A stretch of 44,261 nt of DNA. Source: Magnetococcales bacterium (GTDB lineage: Bacteria > Pseudomonadota > Magnetococcia > Magnetococcales > JADGCL01). Location: contig JADGCL010000019.1 of assembly GCA_015229005.1 (NCBI GenBank), forward strand, positions 1-44,261, in the 5' to 3' direction. The position numbers were made by a program, and so were the translations under genes. The notes below the pieces were generated by a model. It was given only the letters and a program-made list of their open reading frames with translations. It was not told where the DNA came from and made no database searches. This document shows, piece after piece, positions 1 through 8,867 of this stretch. Each line of letters begins with the position of its first letter. The stretch's first letter is position 1.

Positions 1-53
1 GAATTTGGCCGGCCATCCCTGGCCGGCGCAGCCCGTTTATCAACGGGCTGCTA
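1..53 (-). repeat. Dispersed hairpin repeat, fragment at window edge
   Basis: Contains the palindrome GCCCGTT-TATC-AACGGGC and a GGCCGGCCATCCCTGGCCGG tract. On the minus strand it begins TAGCAGCCCGTTGATAAACG, the end motif of a repeat family seen again near 12.5, 34.1 and 40.4 kb. It matches the right half of the 157-bp copy at 34030-34186. The TAG at 51-53 is also the stop codon of the HD-GYP gene. The copy may continue beyond the window. Confidence 0.7.
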
Positions 54-1124
54 CCGAGGTTCCGCCAATTCCCGATGGATAGCGAGGAGTTCGGGCAGGA
101 TCCCGGTGAACACTTCGACCAGGTCGGGATCGAACTGCCGTCCCGACTCCCGGCGAATCTCCGCCACCGCCCGTTCCACCGGCCAAGCCTCCTTGTAGGG
201 ACGCCTCGCCAGGAGCGCATCGAACACATCGGCCAGGGTCGTGATCCGGGCCAGAAGGGGAATCCCAACCCCCGAAAGTCCCTGCGGATAGCCACCGCCA
301 TCCCACCGCTCGTGATGCGTCAGGGCGATCAGGCGCGCCACTTCCAGGAGATCGGAATCGTTGCCCGACAGGAGTTCGGCGCCGATAGTCGTATGGGTCT
401 TCATGATCGCCCACTCCTCCGGGTCCAGCTTCCCCGGCTTCAGGAGGACGCGATCGGGGATCCCGAGCTTGCCCACATCGTGCATCGGACTGGCATTCAG
501 GAGGGTATCGCATTCGCCATCCCGAAGCCCCGCCGCCCGCCCGATCCGTTCCGCCCACTGGCTCATCCGCAGGATGTGCAGCCCCGTCTCGTTGTCCCGG
601 TATTCCGAGGCCCTCCCCAAACGCCGGATCACCTCCAGGCGGGTCTGGTGCAGCTCCCGGGTCCGTTCCCAGACCCGCTCTTCCAATACCTGATTCCGCC
701 GCTTGACCTCGTTGTGCAGGAGGCGAACCTCGAGCATGTTGTAGATGCGGGAGAGAAACTCGATCCGATCAAAGGGCTTGCTGATGAAATCCTTGGCCCC
801 CGCCTCCAGCGCCTTGACCCGGGTCTCCCGATCGGTCTGGGCGGTGAGAACCAGGACCGGAATATAGCGGTCGCCCTCGACCGCCTTCAGCTCCTCCATC
901 ACCTGGAAGCCGTCCATCCCGGGCATGCGGATATCCAGCAGCACAAGGTCGAACCCGCTTTCCCGGTAGAGAAGCACCGCCTCCCGGGGATCGTCGACCC
1001 CCCGAACATCGACATAACCCGCCTGACGGAGCATCCGCTCCATCAGCTTGAGGTTGGCGGCCTGATCATCCACGACCAGGATGCGGGCCTCTCTCATCTC
1101 TCCGGCAAGTGGCGTGATTTCCAC
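51..1124 (-). CDS. Two-component response regulator with HD-GYP cyclic-di-GMP phosphodiesterase domain
   Basis: A 357-residue RpfG-like protein. The N-terminal receiver domain (about residues 13-130) has the acidic pair VVDDQ, the phospho-acceptor region LVLLDIRMPGMDGF and the conserved Lys in FISKPFD. A short helical linker (about 135-160) leads to an HD-GYP domain (about 165-340) with HDVGKLGIPD and HHERWDGGGYPQGLSG. Proteins of this family hydrolyse cyclic di-GMP when phosphorylated. The chosen start is GTG: GAGGAGG lies 8 bases upstream, inside the last codons of lolD, so the gene is probably translationally coupled to it. An internal ATG at 1097 has poorer spacing. No partner histidine kinase is visible in the window. 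The stop codon TAG falls on the end of a dispersed repeat. Confidence 0.93.
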   Translation of the reverse strand: MEITPLAGEMREARILVVDDQAANLKLMERMLRQAGYVDVRGVDDPREAVLLYRESGFDLVLLDIRMPGMDGFQVMEELKAVEGDRYIPVLVLTAQTDRETRVKALEAGAKDFISKPFDRIEFLSRIYNMLEVRLLHNEVKRRNQVLEERVWERTRELHQTRLEVIRRLGRASEYRDNETGLHILRMSQWAERIGRAAGLRDGECDTLLNASPMHDVGKLGIPDRVLLKPGKLDPEEWAIMKTHTTIGAELLSGNDSDLLEVARLIALTHHERWDGGGYPQGLSGVGIPLLARITTLADVFDALLARRPYKEAWPVERAVAEIRRESGRQFDPDLVEVFTGILPELLAIHRELAEPR

Positions 1125-1127
1125 TTT

Positions 1128-1814
1128 TCAGACCTCCTCGACCAGGGCCCCCCCATCCAGATGAAAGCGCCGATCCAGGCGCCGGGCCAGCTCGGGATTG
1201 TGCGTAACCATGAGGCAGGTCAAATGCCGCCGGCGATTCATCGCCACGAGCAACTCGAAGATCGCCCCGGCATTGCCCTGGTCCAGATTGCCGGTCGGCT
1301 CGTCGGCCAGCAAAAGGTCAGGATCGCCCACCATCGCCCGGGCGATGGCCACCCGCTGCTGCTCCCCGCCGGAGAGCTGTCCCGGCTTGTGATGCCGCCG
1401 CCCGGATAATCCCACCTCCTCCAGCATCACCTCCGCCCGGGAACGGGCCTCGCCGGCCTTCAGGCGCCGGATCAAAAGGGGCATCATGACGTTTTCCAGG
1501 GCCGAAAAATCGGCCATCAACCGGTGAAACTGATAGACGAACCCAATCCGGCGATTGCACACGGTCGATCGCCGTTCCTGGCTGAGGGCATACAGATCCT
1601 CCCCGGCGAGGAATACCTGCCCAGCGTCCGGTCGGTCCAACCCTCCCAGGATCTGGATCAGGGTACTCTTCCCGGATCCGGAAACCCCTACCAGCGCCGC
1701 TGTCTCCCCCTCATCCAGGGTCAGGTCAACCCCGGCCAGGATCCGCAGGGAATGGTCCGGTGTGCGGAACACCCGCTCGATCCCGACCGCCCGCACCAGG
1801 GGTGAATCACTCAT
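1128..1814 (-). CDS. lolD: Lipoprotein-releasing system ATP-binding protein LolD
   Basis: ATPase of the inner-membrane LolCDE complex, which extracts mature outer-membrane lipoproteins and hands them to LolA. The 228 residues show Walker A GVSGSGKST, signature LSGGEQQRVAIARA, Walker B LLLADEPTGNLD and the switch His in MVTHNPELA. The EPTGNLD form is typical of the LolD/MacB group. The ATG overlaps the lolC stop by 8 bp, indicating translational coupling with the permease. Identification rests on the motifs together with the lolC neighbour. Confidence 0.95.
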   Translation of the reverse strand: MSDSPLVRAVGIERVFRTPDHSLRILAGVDLTLDEGETAALVGVSGSGKSTLIQILGGLDRPDAGQVFLAGEDLYALSQERRSTVCNRRIGFVYQFHRLMADFSALENVMMPLLIRRLKAGEARSRAEVMLEEVGLSGRRHHKPGQLSGGEQQRVAIARAMVGDPDLLLADEPTGNLDQGNAGAIFELLVAMNRRRHLTCLMVTHNPELARRLDRRFHLDGGALVEEV

Positions 1815-3060
1815 AGCGCAACGTTTCCACCGGATCGACCCGCGCCGCCCGCCGGGCGGGATAGAGGGTCGCCAGGAGGCTGATGCCCAGACTCACACCG
1901 GTGATCCAGGCCACGTCCGAGAACAGCACCCGCGACGGCAAATGATCGATATAGTAAACCTCGCCGGAGAGTATCTGGATATGAAAAAGCCTCTCGATCG
2001 CCTTGAGGGTCACCTCCAGATTGTCCGCCAGGATAAGCCCCAGGCCCAATCCAACCAGGGTGCCGACGATGCCGATCACACCGCCGTTGATCAGGAAGAT
2101 CGCCATGATCCCCCGGGAGGTGGCCCCCATGGTCTTGAGGATGGCGATATCCCGCCCCTTCTCCATGACTATCATGATCAGAGTGGAGATGATGTTGAAG
2201 GCCGCAACCACGACCACCAGGAAGAGGATGACAAACATCGTCGCCTTCTCCAATTGGAGCGCCTTGAAAAAATTGGCGTTCATGTCCATCCAGTTCTTGA
2301 TGTCGTACACCCCGCCGAACCCCTCGCGAAACGACCGGCTGACCTCGAGGGCGTCATCGGGGGTGGTGCAGCGCACTTCGATGCCGGTCACCCCCTCCCC
2401 GAGGCGGAAGAGCTTCTGCACGTCCGGAAGGTGGGCATAGGCCAGGGTATTGTCATAATCATACATGCCGGACTCGAAGATCCCGACCAGCCGGAAGCGC
2501 TTCATCCGCGGGAGGCTCCCCATCGCCGTGACATCCGTCACCGGGACCATGACATTCACCCGGTCGCCGCGACCGACCCCAAGCCTGTCCGCCAACCGCC
2601 GCCCCAGGATGATGCCGAAACCCGGCAGATCGGCGAGATTCCCCCACCTGAGATTCCCCTCCAGGGAAGAGACGTCCTTCTCCGCGGCGGGATCCACCCC
2701 GCGAAACACCGCCCCCGCCGCCCCCCCGTCGGCACTCAACAATGCCTGGCCGACCACAAAGGGGGCCGCCGCCTCGACCTGGGGATGGGAACGAATCTTC
2801 TGCAACAGCTCCCCATAGCCGGTCAGCATCCCCCCCAGGGGTTGGATGACGATGTCGCTGGTGACCCCAAGGATCTGCCTTTCCAACTCGGCCCGAAAGC
2901 CGGTCATGACCGCCAGGACGACGATGAGGGCCGCCACCCCCAGGGCGATCCCCCCCATCGACAGAAAGGTGATGACACTGATGAAACCCTCAGTGCGCTT
3001 GGACCTGAGATATCTGAGGCCGATCAGCCACTCGTACCGATCCCCAACCATCATCCGCAT
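1807..3060 (-). CDS. lolC: Lipoprotein-releasing system permease LolC/LolE family
   Basis: Integral membrane subunit of the Lol exporter, 417 residues from the start at 3060. The N-terminus (YEWLIGLRYLRSKR, then the hydrophobic segment GGIALGVAALIVVLAVMTGF) is the family hallmark. A large periplasmic MacB-type domain follows (about residues 50-260). Three C-terminal membrane segments lie around FVILFLVVVVAAFNI, GGVIGIVGTLVGLGLGLI and the stretch before LYPARRAARVDPVE. Longer starts add a Pro/Gly/Trp-rich stretch unlike the family, so they are rejected; ATGs at 3054 and 3051 are also possible. Only one permease is present, as in bacteria using a single LolC/E-type (LolF-like) subunit. In many proteobacteria lysS lies between prfB and this gene; it is absent here. 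Confidence 0.93.
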   Translation of the reverse strand: MRMMVGDRYEWLIGLRYLRSKRTEGFISVITFLSMGGIALGVAALIVVLAVMTGFRAELERQILGVTSDIVIQPLGGMLTGYGELLQKIRSHPQVEAAAPFVVGQALLSADGGAAGAVFRGVDPAAEKDVSSLEGNLRWGNLADLPGFGIILGRRLADRLGVGRGDRVNVMVPVTDVTAMGSLPRMKRFRLVGIFESGMYDYDNTLAYAHLPDVQKLFRLGEGVTGIEVRCTTPDDALEVSRSFREGFGGVYDIKNWMDMNANFFKALQLEKATMFVILFLVVVVAAFNIISTLIMIVMEKGRDIAILKTMGATSRGIMAIFLINGGVIGIVGTLVGLGLGLILADNLEVTLKAIERLFHIQILSGEVYYIDHLPSRVLFSDVAWITGVSLGISLLATLYPARRAARVDPVETLRYE

Positions 3061-3145
3061 CCCACTCGCCCGCCTGGGAGACCACCCCCCTCCCCCGGCG
3101 CCGATATCAGGAAACCCACCCCCCGACCCAGGGCCGCACCCCCGG

Positions 3146-4247
3146 TCAGGAGACCACCCGCTGCGCCAGGGCAGCCTTGATGAACGGATCCAGGGTGCCA
3201 TCCAACACCCCATCGGCATTGCCCACCTCGACCCCGGTTCGCAGATCCTTCACCAGCCGGTAAGGGTGGAGAACATAGGAGCGGATCTGATGTCCCCAGC
3301 CGATGTCGCTCTTGGCGTCGTTGATGGCCTTGGCCGCTTCCGCACGAATGTCCAACTCCCGCTGGTAGAGTCTCGCCCGGAGCATCTGCATCGCCTCGTC
3401 CTTGTTGCGGTGTTGCGAGCGTCCGTTCTGGCACTGGACGACGATGTTGGTCGGCAGGTGGGTAATGCGGATGGCGGAACTGGTCTTGTTGACGTGTTGC
3501 CCGCCGGCGCCGGAGGCGCGAAAGGTGTCGATCCGGAGATCCTTGTCCTCGATGTGGATCTCGATCCGATCGTCCACCTCGGGATAGACGTAGACCGAGC
3601 TGAAAGAGGTATGACGCCGAGCCGAGGCATCGAACGGGCTGATCCGGACCAGGCGATGGATACCCCCCTCGGTCTTGAGGTAACCGTAGGCGAATTGCCC
3701 CTCGACCCGCAGGCTGACCGACTTGATGCCTGCCTCCTCCCCCGGCTGCTGATCGACGATCTCGACCTGAAAACCGTGGGACTCGCACCAGCGCAGATAC
3801 ATCCGCAGGAGCATCTCCGCCCAATCCTGCGATTCGGTTCCTCCGGCACCCGGGTGGATTTCGAGAAAGGCGTTGTTGGCATCGGCCTCCCCCGAGAGGA
3901 GGCGGGTCAGCTCCAACTCTTCCACCCGGAGGAGAAGACCCCGCCCCTGCTGGGTGACGTCGGCCATCACCGCCTCATCCCGTTCCTCGACCGCCAACTG
4001 CAGCATCTCCCGGCAGTCGCCGAACTCCCGGGAGAGGGCATCCCACTCGCCGATCGTCTTCTCCAGCCGGCTTTTCTCCTGCATCAACACCCGGGCGGCC
4101 TCCGGTCGCCCCCAAAGATCGGGGGCGGCACTCAGCGCCGTCAGCTCTTCGAGCCGCTTCTTGCCGTTTTCGTAGTCAAAGATGCCCCCTTAGGAGAACG
4201 AGTTTCTCCTCGATGGCATTGAAGGTCCGGGAAAGTGAGTCGTCCAT
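3146..4247 (-). CDS. prfB: Peptide chain release factor 2 (RF2), with programmed +1 frameshift
   Basis: RF2 releases the peptide at UGA and UAA codons. Frame zero starts at ATG 4247 and runs 23 codons to an in-frame TGA at 4178-4176. Translation continues in the +1 frame at GAC (4177) down to 3146, giving about 366 residues, the usual RF2 length. The catalytic motif [15 protein letters not shown] and the stop-recognition tripeptide SPF (in [15 protein letters not shown]) are both present, and SPF identifies RF2 rather than RF1. A caller that ignores the frameshift would start at about 4090 and lose some 52 N-terminal residues. The gene is the first of a likely minus-strand operon with lolC and lolD. 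Confidence 0.96.
4175..4188 (-). promoter_or_regulatory. prfB autoregulatory +1 frameshift site
   Basis: Read on the minus strand the site is AGG GGG CAT CTT TGA C. The internal Shine-Dalgarno-like AGGGGG, the slippery CTT codon and the TGA followed by C match the canonical RF2 recoding site. When RF2 is scarce, slow termination at TGA favours the shift and more RF2 is made. I checked the frames: ATG 4247 and the main ORF differ by exactly +1. Confidence 0.95.
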
Positions 4248-4550
4248 GGCCGTGAGTGTCGTCCGGGGATCAGGTCGATGGCGGGTGGAACCGGGGAGAG
4301 AGAGGAGGGCACCGCCAGGCCGCTACTGGGCAAAGCCCTCCCGGCATTCGCAAGCCCCACCGGGACCCGGCATCATCTCCCCGCCGACGACGGCACGCAA
4401 GGTTTCCGATCAAGAATCCTGGTTCTGAACTTCGGTGAGCGCTTACACTCCCGCCCGGGGAGACCCCTGCCCGGCACTTCCCGCTACCGGGGGGCAGGGC
4501 TTCAAGATGGAAAGCTCTCCCACCTGTTCAGCCACGAGGAGCCCCGTGTC
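4248..4550. other. Divergent intergenic region, prfB / yciI-like gene
   Basis: About 300 bases between divergently transcribed genes. It must hold promoters for both sides, but I see no convincing -35/-10 pair, RNA gene or repeat. Reading frames crossing it are rich in Arg, Gly and Pro and resemble no protein I recognise. Confidence 0.4.
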
Positions 4551-4853
4551 GTGTATTACGCCATCATGAGTCGAGACGTCGAAAACTCCCTTCCCTTGCG
4601 GCGCCAGGCCCGTCCGGCGCACCTGGAACGACTGGAACTCCTGGAACGACAGGGGCGTCTGCTCCTGGCCGGGCCGCTGCCGGCCATCGCCAGTGATGAC
4701 CCGGGCGAGGCCGGCTTTACCGGCAGCCTGGTCGTGGCCGACTTCGCCTCACCGGAGGAGGCAAAGAATTGGGCCGACAACGACCCCTATGTGGCCCAAG
4801 GGGTCTACGCCGAGGTGGTGGTGAAGCCCTTCAAGAAGGTCTTTCCCCGCTGA
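4551..4853 (+). CDS. YciI-like protein
   Basis: About 100 residues of the YciI/YCII superfamily, a small ferredoxin-like fold with a conserved His-Asp pair and, for most members, no established physiological reaction. The start is taken as GTG at 4551 because GAGGAG precedes it by about 9 bases and the resulting N-terminus ([17 protein letters not shown]) aligns with the family beginning. The motif [11 protein letters not shown] carries the family His, and [12 protein letters not shown] is the typical C-terminal motif. A caller may choose a longer start, but the added residues look non-coding. The gene stands alone and converges on the small ORF at 4871-5194. Confidence 0.85.
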   Translation: MYYAIMSRDVENSLPLRRQARPAHLERLELLERQGRLLLAGPLPAIASDDPGEAGFTGSLVVADFASPEEAKNWADNDPYVAQGVYAEVVVKPFKKVFPR

Positions 4854-4870
4854 CACAAGCCACCAGCGAT

Positions 4871-5194
4871 CTAGACCGTATGTCCCAGAGCGACGTGCTT
4901 GGCGTGGGTGGCACGTTCCCGGAGTTGACGCCAGTGTTCCGCCTGCTGGCGCAGCGACTCCAGTTCCGCCTGCGCCGCCGCGTGGTCCTCATCCCCGGGG
5001 GTCAGGGCCGCCATCCTTCCCTTGACCGCTGCGGCCGCCGCACGAAGCTCCTTCAACCGAGCGAGGGCCGCGAGCTCCTCCTCCGAGAGTACGTCCAAAC
5101 TCCGGCAGAAGACCCCCGCCACCCGCAGCGACCCCTCCTCGCGAATGGGAATCGAAATCGATCGGGACACGGCACCCCCTCCCGGAAACACCAA
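4871..5194 (-). CDS. Hypothetical protein
   Basis: I do not recognise this ORF of about 107 residues. The N-terminal half (SRSISIPIREEGSLRVAGVF) looks like beta-strand sequence, and the second half is a charged, Ala/Leu-rich probable coiled coil (EEELAALARLKELR and on). Only non-ATG starts exist, TTG at 5194 or GTG at 5191, and neither has a visible ribosome-binding site. It begins 27 bases after the ppiD stop on the same strand, so it could be the last gene of that transcript. Coding-like composition is the only support. Confidence 0.4.
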   Translation of the reverse strand: MVFPGGGAVSRSISIPIREEGSLRVAGVFCRSLDVLSEEELAALARLKELRAAAAAVKGRMAALTPGDEDHAAAQAELESLRQQAEHWRQLRERATHAKHVALGHTV

Positions 5195-5220
5195 TTCGCG
5201 GCCAAGTACCCAACGAGCCG

Positions 5221-7134
5221 CTAGAACCGGTTCAAGACATCCTCGTGGATGACCACCTCCGACCTGGACCTCAGGCCGTACAGATAGGCCTCGAACATCT
5301 CTCCAGCCAAGCCCGCCTCCAGACGCGGCCTGAGCTTCGCCTCCGCCTCGGGCAGGGCGGCGGGGTCTGCCGGAACCACCTTCTCCAGCCTCACAACGTA
5401 GAGACCGTCACGGCTTTCGACCGGTTCCGGAAAGAGTGGCTTGTTCGGACTTGTGCGAAAAGCAGCCTTCCGCACCTCAAGGGGCGGCCCATCCTTCTCA
5501 CCGGCGCCGTTGAAGGTCACCGCTTCCCAGCGGTGACTCAGAGCCGCCGCATGCAGCTTGTGGGCATCCTCCCACGTACCACCGTCGGCCAAGGCCTTGA
5601 GCATCGTCTGGACATGCTCCTTCGCCATCTCCCGAGACTTTTCCTTTCGATAATCGATCAAAAGCGCCTCCCGGGCCTGATCCAGACTCTGGAATTCGGG
5701 TTCGGTACGGTCGACCACCTCCAAGGCAAAAAACTGCCCGTCAGCCAATTCGACCAGAGCGCTGATCTCCCCCTTGGGGGTGGCGAAGGCCGTCTCCATG
5801 AACTTGGGATCGGCCTCCACCCCCTGACGGGCGGGATCTTGACCGCTCTGAAAATCGATCTCCCGGAAGGTGAGATTGTTCTCCTGGGCGAGGGCCTTGA
5901 GATCCCCGGAAACATACAATTGCTCCTCCAGGGTCTCCGAACGGGCATAGACCTGGTCCACCGCCTTCTGCCGGAGTACCCGTTCCTTGACCTCCGACTC
6001 CACCTCGGCAAGCGGCTTCTCTCTGCCCGGAGTCACCGAATCGACCCGAATCAGGTGGTAGCCGAAAGTGGTCTTGACCGGGTCGGAAACCTTGCCCTGA
6101 GGCAGGGAGAAAAGGGCCTCATCGAAGGACTTGGTCATGAGGCCGGGGGTGACCTCTCCCAGATCCCCGCCCTGGCTCGCGGTCACATCCTGGGATTCGG
6201 ACCGGGCCACCTCCTCAAACGACTCCCCCGCCCCGATCCGGGCCGCCAACCCCTGGATCTTCTTCAGGGCCGCCTCTTCGCCCCCCTCCCCGGGGGCAAT
6301 GGGGATCAGAATGTGACGCGCCCGCCGCACCTCCTGCCGATGCCATTCGTCCAGATGTTCCTGATAGAAGGCCTCCATATCCTCCGGGGAAGCCGTCACC
6401 GAATCCCGCACCGCATCCGTGGAAAGAACCAGATAACGCAACTTGAGCCGGGCCGGGGTCCGATACCGCTCCCGGTTCTCGGTCAGAAAGGCCGTCAGCG
6501 CCTCATCATCGGGCTGAATCTCCGGCTCCAGATCGAGAGGCTTGAGAAGCAGGGCCTCGATCACCCGCCTCTCGTTCTCCATTTGGAAGGTATCCTGGAG
6601 GAGGAGCGTCGGAAGCGGGGCAGTTGCGTCCATCAGCGAATTCTGCAACTGACCGACGAGAATCTCCTTGACGATTTCCCCCTCGAACTCTCGTGGTGTC
6701 AATCCGCTATTGCGCATGACCAGATCGTAGCGCCCCATGCTGAACCCTCCGCCCTCCTGGAAGAGAGGATTGGCGGCGATGCGCCGACGCAGGAAATCCG
6801 GAGAGACCGTCAGCCCCAGAGAGGTCGCGGCGGCCAGGATCAGGCGTTGGTCGATCAACCGACTGAGGGTCTGCTGGCGAAGTTGGAATGTCTCCTCGAA
6901 CTTCTTTTTGTCAAAGGCTTCGCCGACCCGTTTGCGCAGGGCGTTCAGCTGATCCTCGTAGGCCTTGGCGAATTCTCCGGGACCGATCCCTTCACCATCC
7001 ACAACTGCAACCGCTTTCTGACCGCGGCTGTTGACGTAGTCGCCCACCCCCCAGATGCCGAAACTCAAGGCCAACATCACCAGAAGCAGTTTGATGACCC
7101 AGGTATTGGCGCCGCGGCGCATCGCATTCAACAT
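5221..7134 (-). CDS. ppiD: Periplasmic folding chaperone PpiD (SurA/parvulin family)
   Basis: Inner-membrane-anchored periplasmic chaperone of about 637 residues, close to the 623 of E. coli PpiD. The start at 7134 gives MLNAMRRGANTWVIK followed by one membrane segment (LLLVMLALSFGIWGVGDYV), the usual PpiD beginning; GGAGAG lies about 8 bases upstream. A SurA-like N-terminal chaperone region follows (about residues 35-200). The central parvulin domain (about 265-360) contains RRARHILIPIAPGEGG, the GGDLGEV segment and FGYHLIRVDSV. The C-terminal half repeats the non-catalytic PpiD fold. PpiD works near the SecYEG exit and helps outer-membrane protein biogenesis. It is divergent from ribF. Confidence 0.92.
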   Translation of the reverse strand: MLNAMRRGANTWVIKLLLVMLALSFGIWGVGDYVNSRGQKAVAVVDGEGIGPGEFAKAYEDQLNALRKRVGEAFDKKKFEETFQLRQQTLSRLIDQRLILAAATSLGLTVSPDFLRRRIAANPLFQEGGGFSMGRYDLVMRNSGLTPREFEGEIVKEILVGQLQNSLMDATAPLPTLLLQDTFQMENERRVIEALLLKPLDLEPEIQPDDEALTAFLTENRERYRTPARLKLRYLVLSTDAVRDSVTASPEDMEAFYQEHLDEWHRQEVRRARHILIPIAPGEGGEEAALKKIQGLAARIGAGESFEEVARSESQDVTASQGGDLGEVTPGLMTKSFDEALFSLPQGKVSDPVKTTFGYHLIRVDSVTPGREKPLAEVESEVKERVLRQKAVDQVYARSETLEEQLYVSGDLKALAQENNLTFREIDFQSGQDPARQGVEADPKFMETAFATPKGEISALVELADGQFFALEVVDRTEPEFQSLDQAREALLIDYRKEKSREMAKEHVQTMLKALADGGTWEDAHKLHAAALSHRWEAVTFNGAGEKDGPPLEVRKAAFRTSPNKPLFPEPVESRDGLYVVRLEKVVPADPAALPEAEAKLRPRLEAGLAGEMFEAYLYGLRSRSEVVIHEDVLNRF

Positions 7135-7331
7135 GAAACGGCTCTCCAAATCAGGACTGACGGGATCCACGCAACAGGCGACGCACTCTAAATCGCCACC
7201 GCCCCCTTTTCAACCCACGTCCCGGCGTTGACTGGAAGGAAACCTTCCGGTAGCTTCCCGCTCGCGCCCTTCAGGAGTACCCCGGGGGCGCGTGGTTTTG
7301 CTCGGCTGCATCGGGAGTCTGCCCCCCCTCA

Positions 7332-8267
7332 ATGTACATCATTCGCGGTCTTTCCAACATCCCCGGGAAGTTCCGGGGGGCTGCCGCCACGATCGGCAAC
7401 TTCGACGGCGTCCATCTCGGCCACCAATCCCTCTTCCACGAGCTGGACCACCTGGCCGCCCCGCACGGGGCCCCGGTCATGGCGATCACCTTCGAGCCCC
7501 ACCCCATGCGCCTCGTCAATCCGGCCATGGCGCCTCCCCGCATCACCGGCGTGCGCGGCAAATCCCGGTGGATGTCCCGCTTCGGCGTCGACGCCATGTT
7601 CATTCTCCCTTTCACCCATCTCCTCGCCGCCTTGACCCCGCGTGCCTTCGTCGAAGAGATTTTGGTCGGCGGGCTTGCCCTCAAGGAAGTGCTGGTCGGA
7701 ACCAATTTTCATTTCGGATGCCACGGCTCCGGCAACTTCGATGTCCTCAGAGAGCTGGGACGGCACTTCGGCTTCGGTGTCCATCAACGCGAACTCCTCA
7801 ACCTGGACGGCGAGGTGATCTCCTCCACCCGGGTCCGCGAGGTGGTTCACAACCGCGACTTCTCCCTCGCCGCCCGCCTTCTCGGGCATCACTTCGAGAT
7901 CGAAGGACGGGTCGGACACGGACACCACAGGGGAAGGAGCCTGGGGTTCCCGACCGCCAACCTCAACCTGAACGGACTCCTCCATCCCCCACCGGGGGTC
8001 TACATCGTCGAAGGTCGTACCGAGGAGGGGTGGCTCCCCGGTGTCGCCAATGTCGGCGGCAATCCCACCTTCGGGGAAACGGAACCCCACCTGGAGGTCC
8101 ACTTCCTCCGGCCCTGCGGGAACCTCTACCGCAAGGTCATGCGCATCCGCTTCCATGAGTTTCTACGGGAGCAGATTGCCTTCCCCTCCCCATCCGAACT
8201 GATGCGGCAGATCGCCCGCGACATCGCCCGCGCCGAGGCCATGTTCGCCGCCCTTGAAGGAGATTGA
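7332..8267 (+). CDS. ribF: Bifunctional riboflavin kinase / FAD synthetase
   Basis: Converts riboflavin to FMN and then FAD. The 311 residues have the usual two-domain order. The N-terminal nucleotidyltransferase (about 1-180) carries GNFDGVHLGHQ, FEPHPMRL and the ISSTRVRE motif. The C-terminal flavokinase (about 185-305) carries GRSLGFPTANL, PGVYIVEG and GVANVGGNPTFG. The length is normal for the family. In many proteobacteria ileS lies between ribF and lspA; here lspA follows after about 105 bases with no gene between. Confidence 0.96.
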   Translation: MYIIRGLSNIPGKFRGAAATIGNFDGVHLGHQSLFHELDHLAAPHGAPVMAITFEPHPMRLVNPAMAPPRITGVRGKSRWMSRFGVDAMFILPFTHLLAALTPRAFVEEILVGGLALKEVLVGTNFHFGCHGSGNFDVLRELGRHFGFGVHQRELLNLDGEVISSTRVREVVHNRDFSLAARLLGHHFEIEGRVGHGHHRGRSLGFPTANLNLNGLLHPPPGVYIVEGRTEEGWLPGVANVGGNPTFGETEPHLEVHFLRPCGNLYRKVMRIRFHEFLREQIAFPSPSELMRQIARDIARAEAMFAALEGD

Positions 8268-8372
8268 GATGTCCTCTTCCCAGTCAGTGCTTCCTGCACC
8301 CTCCGCTCTCGGCCCGAACGACCCCTCGCCCCCAACCCGGATCCGGCGGACTCCCTTCGGGAAGGTGGCGTC

Positions 8373-8867
8373 ATGACCTGGCCCTTTCGCATCGATGCCA
8401 GAATCGTCTCCTCACTTCTCGGCGGCGTCGTCCTCGTGCTCGATCAGGTGAGCAAGCACCTGGCCACCCTCCACCTCTCCCGCGAGGGAGTGGCCATCAT
8501 CCCTGGATTCTTCGACCTGACCCTGGTCCACAACCCGGGCGCCGCCTTCGGTCTCTTCAACGCCCTGCCTGGCCTCTACCGGCAACTGCTCCTGGTCGGC
8601 GTCGCTCTGCTCGCCTCGGGCGTGATCCTTTACCTCCTCTCCCGCACCACCCGCCCTTTGAGCGCCCTGGCCCTGGGATGGATCCTTGGAGGAGCCCTCG
8701 GCAATCTCGTCGACCGACTCCGTTTCGGCTGGGTGGTGGACTTTATCCACGTTCATTGGCATGATCTTTCGTGGCCGGTCTTCAATATCGCCGACAGCGC
8801 CATCACCCTGGGTATCGGCGTGATGGTCTGGGAAAGCTTCACCCTGCCCAAGGAAGCCGAGAAATGA
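8373..8867 (+). CDS. lspA: Lipoprotein signal peptidase (signal peptidase II)
   Basis: Aspartyl protease of the inner membrane that cleaves the signal peptide of prolipoproteins after diacylglyceryl transfer. The 164-residue protein has four membrane segments. The two catalytic Asp motifs are GALGNLVDRL and FNIADSAIT, and the conserved VHNPGAAFGLF is also present. GGGAAGG-like purines (gggaaggtgg) lie about 8 bases before the ATG. The stop overlaps the next ATG (ATGA), coupling it to a lipoprotein gene that would be one of its own substrates. Confidence 0.96.
   Translation: MTWPFRIDARIVSSLLGGVVLVLDQVSKHLATLHLSREGVAIIPGFFDLTLVHNPGAAFGLFNALPGLYRQLLLVGVALLASGVILYLLSRTTRPLSALALGWILGGALGNLVDRLRFGWVVDFIHVHWHDLSWPVFNIADSAITLGIGVMVWESFTLPKEAEK

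Noticed and set aside
75-3180. Long plus-strand ORFs (75-1409, 1555-3180) opposite lolC, lolD and the HD-GYP gene
   Set aside because: They are antisense frames of well-identified genes, with His/Pro/Arg/Gln-rich translations typical of high-GC shadow frames.
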